From Bacillota bacterium (GTDB lineage: Bacteria > Bacillota > Desulfotomaculia > Desulfotomaculales > Desulfotomaculaceae): 5,660 bases of DNA. The position numbers and the translations under genes were made by a program. Location: positions 1 through 5,660 of the forward strand of contig JAMCWI010000043.1 of NCBI GenBank assembly GCA_023481335.1, given 5' to 3'. Of the stretch, positions 1-5,407 are shown piece after piece (position 1 is the stretch's first letter; every line of letters begins with the position of its first letter). The notes under the pieces are model-generated. The model searched no databases and was not told where the DNA came from. It saw only the letters and a program-made list of their open reading frames with translations.

Positions 1-42
1 CTCACCGGTGGCGAACTCTTTATGGCAAAGAGGAGGTTATAA
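1..42 (+). CDS. Possible C-terminal tail of an upstream gene
   Basis: Frame 1 is open from the window edge and ends at TAA 40-42, reading LTGGELFMAKRRL. The stop lies two bases before the GTG start of the next gene and overlaps its AGGAGG site, which is the usual spacing inside a tight operon. Fourteen codons are too few to identify a family, and frame 3 is also open to the edge, so this is only a plausible reading. By B. subtilis synteny one might expect pyrG, ywjG or spo0F here, but the tail does not resemble the ends of those proteins that I recall. Confidence 0.25.
   Translation, partial: LTGGELFMAKRRL
31..36 (+). promoter_or_regulatory. Ribosome binding site deciding a GTG start
   Basis: A perfect AGGAGG lies eight bases before GTG 45-47. 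The reading frame stays open to the left edge without another good start, so this site is what fixes the GTG as the start of the 227-residue protein. Confidence 0.8.
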
Positions 43-44
43 AG

Positions 45-728
45 GTGCTTATAACCACTGTCACCACCTTGGGCATTCGTTGCCCGGAGTGCGGCGATTT
101 AGAATTTCATAACCTCTCACGCTTCGCCCTTTCCGGCCGGGGTAAACTGCAAATCAGCTGCTCCTCCTGCGGTGCTTTTCTGCTGGGCGTTGTCAGCAGG
201 CCCCCCGGCAGCTACTGGCTGCAAATTCCCTGTGTATTCTGTGAGACCAAACACCTCCGGGAAATATCCGGCGTTCGGCTTTGGGGAAAAGAAACCCATT
301 ACCTCACCTGCCCGGAATCCGGACTGGAATTGGGGTATATTGGCCGCCCGGAGGAAGTGAAGGCTCTGGCGGAGTCTCTGGATACGGGTCTGGAGACCCT
401 GATGGACGAGTTGGTGTACGACCAGTACTTTAATAACCCTGCCGTCATGCATCAAGTGATGCAGTGCCTGCAGGAGATTGCCGATAACGGGGATCTATAC
501 TGCCAGTGCGGCAATACCCGCATCGAAGTAGACATTTTTCTCGACCGCTTGGAACTGCACTGCAAGGAATGTGATAGCATTAATATTGTCTATGCCGAAA
601 CCGAAGAAGACCTTAAAATCATACAACAGGTGGAATCCATTGAGTTGGCCCAGCATGGCTTTAAGTGTCTGGACAGTTTTTCCAACACCCCGAAGCTTAC
701 AAAAAAAAACCCGGCGCAGACGGAATAA
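45..728 (+). CDS. Cys-rich triple zinc-ribbon-like protein, function unknown
   Basis: I do not recognise a named family. The 227-residue product has no signal peptide or membrane segment and is probably cytoplasmic. It shows three modules of the same pattern: a Cys pair, a beta-hairpin-like stretch, then a second Cys pair. Module 1 has C13/C16 and C39/C42. Module 2 has C63/C66 and C89, where the expected fourth Cys is replaced (CPES). Module 3 has C153/C155 and C173/C176. Residues about 103-148 form an acidic, probably helical linker between modules 2 and 3, and the last 15 residues are a polar tail. Cys pairs spaced this way usually bind zinc, as in zinc ribbons and rubredoxin knuckles, and could mediate nucleic-acid or protein contacts; that role is inferred. 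The start is GTG with a perfect AGGAGG. The gene lies directly upstream of fba, separated by a terminator. Confidence 0.85.
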   Translation: MLITTVTTLGIRCPECGDLEFHNLSRFALSGRGKLQISCSSCGAFLLGVVSRPPGSYWLQIPCVFCETKHLREISGVRLWGKETHYLTCPESGLELGYIGRPEEVKALAESLDTGLETLMDELVYDQYFNNPAVMHQVMQCLQEIADNGDLYCQCGNTRIEVDIFLDRLELHCKECDSINIVYAETEEDLKIIQQVESIELAQHGFKCLDSFSNTPKLTKKNPAQTE

Positions 729-850
729 ACAATCTTAGAAACATAATTCCGGGTAACTCGGGTCATACTGTTTCTGACCGTTAACCGGACAGACCGCCCA
801 GCCCCCGCCGGGGAAGATGGTTCCTAAAGACAGCTTGGCACCGGTTCGTC
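729..850 (+). other. Possible structured leader RNA upstream of fba
   Basis: This gap between the zinc-ribbon gene and the 851-881 terminator contains several short complementary stretches: GGTCA/TGACC around 761-779, CCCC/GGGG around 803-813 and GGAA/TTCC around 812-824. CCGGAC at 785-790 can pair with GTCCGG at 863-868, the 3' arm of the terminator, and would then compete with it. I match it to no known riboswitch or T-box (no AGGGTGG-type T-box motif). It may be a leader/attenuator or only the 3' untranslated region of the preceding gene. Confidence 0.3.
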
Positions 851-881
851 GGCTCGGACACGGTCCGGGCTTTTTATTTTT
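851..881 (+). terminator. Rho-independent terminator before fba
   Basis: GCTCGGAC (852-859) pairs with GTCCGGGC (863-870) around a three-base loop ACG; the stem is eight pairs with one G-U. It is followed at once by TTTTTATTTTT (871-881). This is a textbook intrinsic terminator. It lies 122 bases after the upstream stop and only about 27 bases before the fba ribosome binding site, so it either ends the upstream transcript or attenuates entry into fba. Confidence 0.85.
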
Positions 882-923
882 ACATGTCAAAACTACATAT
901 CCAAAGTAAGGAGGTTTTATAAA

Positions 924-1778
924 ATGCCGTTAGTACCGGTAAAAGAATTATTGCAACGGGCAGAAGAGGGCAAATATGCCGTGGGGGCCTTTAACGTCAA
1001 CAACATGGAGCTTGTACAAGCGATTTTAGCAGCAGCCGAGGCCGAGAAGGCACCGGTTATTATGCAGGCCAGCCAGGGTGCCATTAAGTATGCGGGCATT
1101 GAGTATATTTATGCCCTGGCCAGTTTGGCGGCCAACCAGTCCACCGTACCGGTGGCGCTGCACCTGGATCACGGCACCAGTTTTGAGCAGTGCATGAAGT
1201 GCATCCGGGTGGGCTTTACCTCGGTGATGATCGACGGTTCCAAATACCCCCTGGAGGAAAACATCGCCCTTACCAACAAAGTGCTGGAGGTTGCCCGGGC
1301 CACCGGCGTTTCCGTAGAAGCGGAGCTGGGTAAAATCGGCGGTACCGAAGATGATATTCATGTGGATGAAAGGGATGCCTTCTTTACCGATCCCGAAGAA
1401 GCAAGGTATTTTGTGGAGAAAACCGGCGTAGATTCCCTGGCCATTGCCATCGGCACCGCCCACGGCCAGTACAAAGGAATTCCCCAGCTGGATTTTCCCC
1501 GCTTAGAAAAAATCGTCAGCCTGGTGAAGATCCCCATCGTACTGCACGGCTCCTCCGGCGTACCCGACGAAGCGGTTCAGGAGGCCATTCGCCTGGGCGT
1601 GCGCAAAGTAAACATCGACACCAACATCCGGGAAGCCTTCACCGCTGCCTGCCGCCAGGTGCTGGAAAACAACGCCCAAGAAATCGACCCCCGCAAAGTC
1701 CTCGCCCCCGCCCGTGAAGCCGCTACCCAGGTGATTCGGGAGAAGATCCGGGTGTTTGGCAGTTCGGGGAAAGCGTAA
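924..1778 (+). CDS. fba: Class II fructose-1,6-bisphosphate aldolase
   Basis: The enzyme interconverts fructose 1,6-bisphosphate with dihydroxyacetone phosphate and glyceraldehyde 3-phosphate in glycolysis and gluconeogenesis in the cytoplasm. The product is 284 residues, normal for the shorter class II (B. subtilis FbaA/GatY-like) aldolases, and has the family signatures in order: GAFNVNNMEL at 21-30, LHLDHG at 79-84 with catalytic Asp82 and zinc ligand His83, VEAELGKIGG at 131-140 with Glu134, GTAHG at 177-181 with zinc ligand His180, LHGSSG at 207-212 with zinc ligand His208, and KVNIDTN at 228-234 in the substrate-binding loop. All key residues are present, so it should be active. ATG 924 is preceded by AAGGAGG at 908-914, nine bases away. 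Upstream is a terminator with no clear promoter between; downstream lies the repeat-filled gap before tal. Confidence 0.97.
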   Translation: MPLVPVKELLQRAEEGKYAVGAFNVNNMELVQAILAAAEAEKAPVIMQASQGAIKYAGIEYIYALASLAANQSTVPVALHLDHGTSFEQCMKCIRVGFTSVMIDGSKYPLEENIALTNKVLEVARATGVSVEAELGKIGGTEDDIHVDERDAFFTDPEEARYFVEKTGVDSLAIAIGTAHGQYKGIPQLDFPRLEKIVSLVKIPIVLHGSSGVPDEAVQEAIRLGVRKVNIDTNIREAFTAACRQVLENNAQEIDPRKVLAPAREAATQVIREKIRVFGSSGKA

Positions 1779-1867
1779 GGGTATTCCTTATGGGTCTAGC
1801 CGTCAGCCATCGGCCGTCAGCTGTCAGCCATCAGCTGTCAGCCGTCAGCCATCAGCCATCAGCCTTT
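1779..1867 (-). repeat. Heptanucleotide repeat array, copy 1 (inverted)
   Basis: From 1798 there are nine uninterrupted 7-base units of consensus AGCYRTC (AGCCGTC, AGCCATC, GGCCGTC, AGCTGTC, AGCCATC, AGCTGTC, AGCCGTC, AGCCATC, AGCCATC) and a decayed tenth ending AGCCTTT at 1867. The border GGGTATTCCTTATGGGTC at 1779-1796 starts directly after the fba stop codon. Its reverse complement matches the border of copy 3 at 15 of 18 positions. Read on the minus strand, the array starts near CTAAAG (1885-1890) and ends at GACCC, as copies 2 and 3 do on the plus strand. Confidence 0.85.
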
Positions 1868-2004
1868 TTAGCCTTTAGCCTAGGCTTTAGTTTTTATAGA
1901 AGGTTTAGAGGTAAATGCTGAGTGTGGAATTCTTTGGAATAAAACGGTTTGCATAATGAATAGGATTGGGTAAAGAGGCGGTATTCCTTGAGGTGGCTAA
2001 AACC
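1868..2004. other. AT-rich core between two inverted repeat arrays
   Basis: No gene is visible here. It contains a 10-base palindrome AGCCTAGGCT (1877-1886) at the inner edge of copy 1. A second GGTATTCCTT at 1980-1989 duplicates 1780-1789 exactly 200 bases downstream. CATAAT at 1952-1957 resembles a sigma-A -10 box, but I find no matching -35 box, so I do not call a promoter. Together with the flanking arrays this could be one composite repeat element of about 290 bases. Confidence 0.5.
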
Positions 2005-2072
2005 CTAAAGCTGACAGCTGAAAGCTGATAGCTGAAAGCTGATAGCTGACGGCTGACCCCAAAGCACTACAG
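2005..2072 (+). repeat. Heptanucleotide repeat array, copy 2
   Basis: Seven-base units of form GAYRGCT, the reverse complement of the copy 1 unit, run from 2013: GACAGCT, GAAAGCT, GATAGCT, GAAAGCT, GATAGCT, GACGGCT. The left border is CTAAAG (2005-2010). The right border GACCCCAAAGCACTACAG (2055-2072) shares its first ten bases with copy 3. It is inverted relative to copy 1, so the two arms could pair in a transcript that spans fba and tal. It ends about 12 bases before the tal ribosome binding site. Confidence 0.85.
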
Positions 2073-2097
2073 TAAAAGCAAACAGGAGGTATCACAC

Positions 2098-2745
2098 ATG
2101 CTGATCTTTATAGACACCGCCAATGTCGACGAAATTCGTGCCGCCAATTCATTGGGCGTGATTGCGGGTGTTACAACCAACCCCTCTCTCATTGCCAAAG
2201 AAGGCCGGGATTTTGCAGAAGTAGTAAGGGAAATAACCTCCATCGTGGATGGCCCCATCAGCGCGGAAGTCATCAGCTTGGAGGCTGAGGAAATGATTAG
2301 GGAAGCGGAGGAACTGGCCGCCATCCACCCCAACATTGTCATTAAGATCCCCATGACCGCCGAAGGCCTTAAAGCCACCAAGGCCTGTGCCGAAAAGGGC
2401 ATCAAGACCAATGTAACCCTGGTGTTCTCCGCCAACCAAGCCCTGCTGGCCGCCCGGGCCGGTGCCACCTACGTCAGCCCCTTTGTGGGCCGCCTGGACG
2501 ATATCGGCCACGACGGCATTGCTTTAATTTACGAAGTGGCAGAAATCTTTGATAACTACGGATTGGACACCCAAATCATCTCAGCCAGCATACGTCACCC
2601 GCTCCATGTGCTGCAATCCGCCAAGGCCGGTGCCCATATCGCCACCATACCCTACAAAGTGATCCTGCAAATGACCAAACACCCCCTCACAGACAAAGGC
2701 ATCGACGCCTTCCTGGCCGACTGGGCGAAGCATACGGGCAGTTGA
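2098..2745 (+). CDS. tal: Transaldolase, small TalC/FSA-fold type
   Basis: This 215-residue protein belongs to the short class I aldolase-type transaldolase family, which forms a Schiff base and moves a dihydroxyacetone unit between sugar phosphates in the non-oxidative pentose phosphate pathway. Visible motifs are FIDTANVDEIR at 4-14 with Asp6, GVTTNPSL at 24-31 with Asn28, VIKIPMT at 81-87 with Schiff-base Lys83, TNVTLVFS at 104-111, YVSPFVGRLDD at 125-135 and ASIRHP at 163-168. Such proteins are often annotated as fructose-6-phosphate aldolase (fsa). Here Glu57 stands where E. coli FsaA has Gln59, and Phe129 where FsaA has Tyr131, both transaldolase-like, and the sequence closely resembles B. 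subtilis YwjH/Tal as I recall it. ATG 2098 has AGGAGGT at 2084-2090. It lies between fba and rho, as in B. subtilis but without murAB and glpX. Confidence 0.95.
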   Translation: MLIFIDTANVDEIRAANSLGVIAGVTTNPSLIAKEGRDFAEVVREITSIVDGPISAEVISLEAEEMIREAEELAAIHPNIVIKIPMTAEGLKATKACAEKGIKTNVTLVFSANQALLAARAGATYVSPFVGRLDDIGHDGIALIYEVAEIFDNYGLDTQIISASIRHPLHVLQSAKAGAHIATIPYKVILQMTKHPLTDKGIDAFLADWAKHTGS

Positions 2746-2828
2746 CCAATCCTCCGGCCTGCGACTGGAAATGGCCTGTGACACCGCCCGCAAACTTTAT
2801 AGCGACTGATCACTATTTTAAAGGTGGA

Positions 2829-4211
2829 ATGTACTTGCCTGAAATTGACAAGCCTGTGAATCTGCAGGCTGAATTGGAAGCCAAGACCATGCGGGATTTG
2901 TACGCCATGGCCCGGGAGTTGGAAATTCCCGGCTACTATAAACTGCGAAAGAAAGAGCTCGTCTTTGAGATTTCCAAAGTACAGAGCAAGCAAAGCGGTG
3001 CCTCCTATGCCGGTGGTGTTCTCGAAATCCTGCCCGACGGCTACGGTTTTTTAAGACCTTCAACCTATGTTCCCAGCAATGACGACATCTACGTTTCGGT
3101 CTCCCAAATAAGAAGATTCGATTTGCGAACCGGTGACATGGTCTACGGACAGGTAAGAAGACCCAAGGACAACGAGCGATACTACGGCCTTTTACGGGTA
3201 GAACAGGTAAACGGCACCCGCCCCGAACTGGCAGCGGAACGGATGCACTTTGCCGGCCTCACACCCCTTTATCCCCAGGAACGCATCCGGTTGGAAACCC
3301 GCCCCGACAGGATTTCCGCCCGGGTCATTGATCTCATTGCCCCCATTGGCAAAGGTCAAAGAGGCCTCATTGTTGCCCCGCCCAAAGCCGGCAAAACCAT
3401 TCTCATCAAAGAAATTGCCAACAGCATCACCGCCAACCACCCCGAAGTTGAATTATTTATCCTTTTAATTGATGAAAGACCTGAGGAAGTTACCGACATT
3501 GAGCGTTCCGTCAAGGCGGAGGTGGTCAGTTCCACCTTTGATGAACCGCCGGAAAACCATGTCAAAGCTTCCGATATGGTACTGGAACGGGCCAAAAGAT
3601 TGGTGGAAAGCGGCCGGGATGTCGTCATTCTATTAGACAGCATTACCCGGTTGGCCAGGGCCCACAACCTTGTCATTCCTCCCAGCGGCAGAACCCTGTC
3701 CGGGGGTGTTGATCCCGCTGCGCTGCATAAGCCCAAGCGGTTCTTTGGCGCAGCCCGCAACGTGGAAGAAGGGGGCAGCTTAACCATCCTTGCCACCGCT
3801 TTGGTTGAAACCGGCAGCAGAATGGATGATGTGATCTTTGAAGAATTTAAAGGCACCGGCAATATGGAACTGATCCTCGACCGCAAGCTGGCGGACCGCC
3901 GACTGTTCCCCGCCATTGACGTCCAGCGCTCCGGCACCCGGCGGGAGGATTTGCTCCTTTTAAGGGACGAGCTGGAATACGTCTGGAGCCTGCGCAAAGT
4001 CATCGCCAACATGACTCCCATAGAATCCCTGGACAATCTGCTGGACCGCATGAGGCACACCAAAGCCAACGTGGAAGTGCTGGGCGATTTCAAACCCAAA
4101 ACCAGAGTCCAACCCCCAGCCGCAGCCGAGTTAAAACAACCGGAATTCGCACCGCCCCAACATAAACGACAGTACAAGCGCAGGAATTCCGAGGAACAAA
4201 CAAGAGCATAG
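2829..4211 (+). CDS. rho: Transcription termination factor Rho
   Basis: Rho is a hexameric RNA-dependent ATPase/helicase that releases transcripts from RNA polymerase. From ATG 2829 it is 460 residues. Residues about 12-52 form the N-terminal helical domain (KTMRDLYAMARELEI). The RNA-binding cold-shock-like domain follows with GYGFLRP at 71-77. The ATPase core has Walker A APPKAGKT at 183-190, catalytic IDERPEEV at 214-221, Walker B VVILLD at 265-270, the Q-loop at about 282-293, R-loop KGTGNMEL at 341-348 and arginines Arg358 and Arg371 equivalent to E. coli Arg353/Arg366. The last 38 or so residues form a Pro/Gln-rich basic tail beyond the B. subtilis end. The start is uncertain: GGTGG at 2823-2827 is too close to ATG 2829 but well spaced for TTG 2835, and an in-frame TTG at 2742 overlaps the tal stop with no good site. 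Rho from 2829 or 2835 fits the family best. Confidence 0.96.
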   Translation: MYLPEIDKPVNLQAELEAKTMRDLYAMARELEIPGYYKLRKKELVFEISKVQSKQSGASYAGGVLEILPDGYGFLRPSTYVPSNDDIYVSVSQIRRFDLRTGDMVYGQVRRPKDNERYYGLLRVEQVNGTRPELAAERMHFAGLTPLYPQERIRLETRPDRISARVIDLIAPIGKGQRGLIVAPPKAGKTILIKEIANSITANHPEVELFILLIDERPEEVTDIERSVKAEVVSSTFDEPPENHVKASDMVLERAKRLVESGRDVVILLDSITRLARAHNLVIPPSGRTLSGGVDPAALHKPKRFFGAARNVEEGGSLTILATALVETGSRMDDVIFEEFKGTGNMELILDRKLADRRLFPAIDVQRSGTRREDLLLLRDELEYVWSLRKVIANMTPIESLDNLLDRMRHTKANVEVLGDFKPKTRVQPPAAAELKQPEFAPPQHKRQYKRRNSEEQTRA

Positions 4212-4225
4212 AAAAGACCTTAGAC

Positions 4226-4308
4226 ATTGGCTGTTGGCTTTTGGTTATTAACTCTAAAGGCCGACGGCCGATAGCTGATGGCCGACAGCCGACCCCAAAG
4301 AAATACCC
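4226..4308 (+). repeat. Heptanucleotide repeat array, copy 3 (solo)
   Basis: The clear part begins CTAAAG (4254-4259) and continues in 7-base steps as CGACGGC, CGATAGC, TGATGGC, CGACAGC, CGACCCC (4262-4296). It ends in the border GACCCCAAAGAAATACCC (4291-4308), shared with copies 1 and 2. Before it, ATTGGCT, GTTGGCT and TTTGGTT (4226-4246) keep the same period and look like decayed units. It has the same orientation as copy 2 and fills the gap after rho, starting 14 bases past the stop codon. Confidence 0.75.
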
Positions 4309-4330
4309 ATAAGCATATGTATATTTCCCC

Positions 4331-4380
4331 ATCACCTCGGGTAAACTACTAACAGTCTGTTTATTTCGAGGTGATTTTTC
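4331..4380 (+). promoter_or_regulatory. Hairpin sequestering the ribosome binding site of the LysM-M23 gene
   Basis: ATCACCTCG (4331-4339) is perfectly complementary to CGAGGTGAT (4367-4375), and the latter contains the Shine-Dalgarno sequence GAGGTGAT for ATG 4381. Inside the loop TAAAC (4342-4346) can pair with GTTTA (4359-4363), lengthening the stem. In the folded state the binding site is fully buried. TTTTT at 4375-4379 follows the stem, so the same structure could act as a weak intrinsic terminator for transcripts arriving from rho. A TATATT at 4320-4325 could be a -10 box placing the RNA start at the foot of the hairpin, but no -35 box is evident. Confidence 0.7.
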
Positions 4381-5322
4381 ATGAGACTTTCTTTAAATAA
4401 AAAACGGTTTCTTGCCATCGCCACCGCCGTAATGATTGCCGGCACGGCCCTGGGGGTTTTGCCCGCCAGCGCCGGACTGGACGAGGTAATAACGGAGGGG
4501 GATTATACACCCCCCATGGCTAAAGATGTGGAAGTGGTGGAATACCTGGCCAAACCCGTTGCCAGTGTAAGCAAAGCCCCGGCGGTGCAAATGGAATACC
4601 AGGTTCGCCCCGGCGATACCCTTTGGAGTATTGCCGAGAGAACCGGCATTTCCTTGGACCGGTTGGCCGAAACCAACCGGTTGAATCAGGAAGATGTGCT
4701 GGCCGTAGGGCGCATCCTTACCATTCCGGGCGGCGATTTTCGTTATCACCGGGTTGCCGGTGGGGAAACCCTCTCCCATATTGCCGGTCAATATGGCATT
4801 TCCCTGTGGCAATTAATGACTGCCAATCAGATTAAAAACCCCGACCTCATTAAAATCGGCCATACCCTTACCATTCCCGGTGAAGGCACTCAACCTGTGG
4901 TATCTGAGCCCGTGGGGCAAGCCAATATAATTCAAATTGGCGGTTGGGCTTGGCCGGTGGTCGGCGAGGTGACCTCCCACTTTGGTATCCGGGGGGACCG
5001 CCCCCATGAAGGGGTAGACATCGGCGGTTGTGAAGGGGCCACCATCGTGGCCGCAGAAAAGGGTCGTGTTGTGTGGTCCGCCCCCAGGGGAACCTACGGC
5101 CTGACTGTTATAGTGGATCACGGCAACGGCATTCGCTCCTTGTATGCCCACTGTTCCAAACTGCTGGTTTCTGAGGGGCAACTGGTGGACAGGAACCAGC
5201 CCATTGCCGAAGTGGGCAATACCGGGCGTTCCACAGGTCCCCACCTGCACATGGAAGTCCTGCGGCAGGGCGTTCCCCTGGACCCCCTGCTGTTCTTAGG
5301 TGCCAGGCACTATACTTATTAA
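4381..5322 (+). CDS. Secreted LysM-LysM-M23 peptidoglycan endopeptidase
   Basis: The product is a 313-residue exported cell-wall hydrolase. A signal peptide is clear: basic MRLSLNKKRF, a hydrophobic core at about 11-27, and probable cleavage after PASA (Ala31). Two LysM domains follow at about 73-116 (YQVRPGDTLWSIAERTGI) and 122-167 (YHRVAGGETLSHIAGQYGI), which bind N-acetylglucosamine-containing glycan. The C-terminal LytM/M23 domain (about 188-305) keeps all catalytic residues: His209 and Asp213 in HEGVDIG, His257 in YAHC, and His288/His290 in GPHLH. His209, Asp213 and His290 bind zinc. It should cut peptide cross-links in peptidoglycan. In this group such proteins act in growth, division or sporulation, and the sequence does not say which. 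ATG 4381 has GAGGTGAT ending five bases upstream, buried in a hairpin. A terminator follows, so it may be its own transcription unit. Confidence 0.93.
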   Translation: MRLSLNKKRFLAIATAVMIAGTALGVLPASAGLDEVITEGDYTPPMAKDVEVVEYLAKPVASVSKAPAVQMEYQVRPGDTLWSIAERTGISLDRLAETNRLNQEDVLAVGRILTIPGGDFRYHRVAGGETLSHIAGQYGISLWQLMTANQIKNPDLIKIGHTLTIPGEGTQPVVSEPVGQANIIQIGGWAWPVVGEVTSHFGIRGDRPHEGVDIGGCEGATIVAAEKGRVVWSAPRGTYGLTVIVDHGNGIRSLYAHCSKLLVSEGQLVDRNQPIAEVGNTGRSTGPHLHMEVLRQGVPLDPLLFLGARHYTY

Positions 5323-5368
5323 CTTATTCATACCATTAGCCCCAACGGCGAGGTATAAACCTCTAAGT

Positions 5369-5407
5369 AAAAAAATCCCCTATCCTGTGGATAGGGGTAA
5401 ATTTTTT
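5369..5407. terminator. Bidirectional intrinsic terminator after the M23 gene
   Basis: CCCCTATCC (5377-5385) pairs perfectly with GGATAGGGG (5389-5397) around loop TGT. On the plus strand the T6 tract (5402-5407) is set off from the stem by TAAA. On the minus strand a T7 tract (complement of 5369-5375) follows almost directly after the stem, so it is the better terminator in that direction. A small GAGGT/ACCTC hairpin (5350-5363) lies just upstream. It marks the end of the M23 transcript and suggests a transcript arriving from the right on the minus strand. Confidence 0.88.

Noticed and set aside
729..870. T-box, SRP RNA, 6S RNA or tRNA in the gap before fba
   Set aside because: No T-box AGGGTGG motif, no SRP GGAAG/AGCAG loop, no cloverleaf with matching acceptor arms; only short stems and the terminator could be supported.
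1798..1867. CRISPR-like array
   Set aside because: Units are 7 bases with no unique spacers and there are no cas genes nearby; this is a simple heptad tandem array.
1929..1957. Sigma-A promoter for tal with -10 CATAAT at 1952-1957
   Set aside because: The nearest -35-like TTTGGA is about 13 bases away and poor; at 16-18 bases the sequence does not resemble TTGACA.
3356..4177. 273-codon open frame on the minus strand inside rho
   Set aside because: It lies wholly antisense to the conserved Rho ATPase core, has Ser/Arg/Leu-rich composition typical of an antisense shadow, and shows no domain. Rho is unmistakable on the other strand.
4302..4380. ydaO-type c-di-AMP riboswitch before the cell-wall hydrolase
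   Set aside because: These riboswitches often precede such genes, but the leader is too short and lacks the conserved core motifs; only a ribosome-binding-site hairpin is visible.
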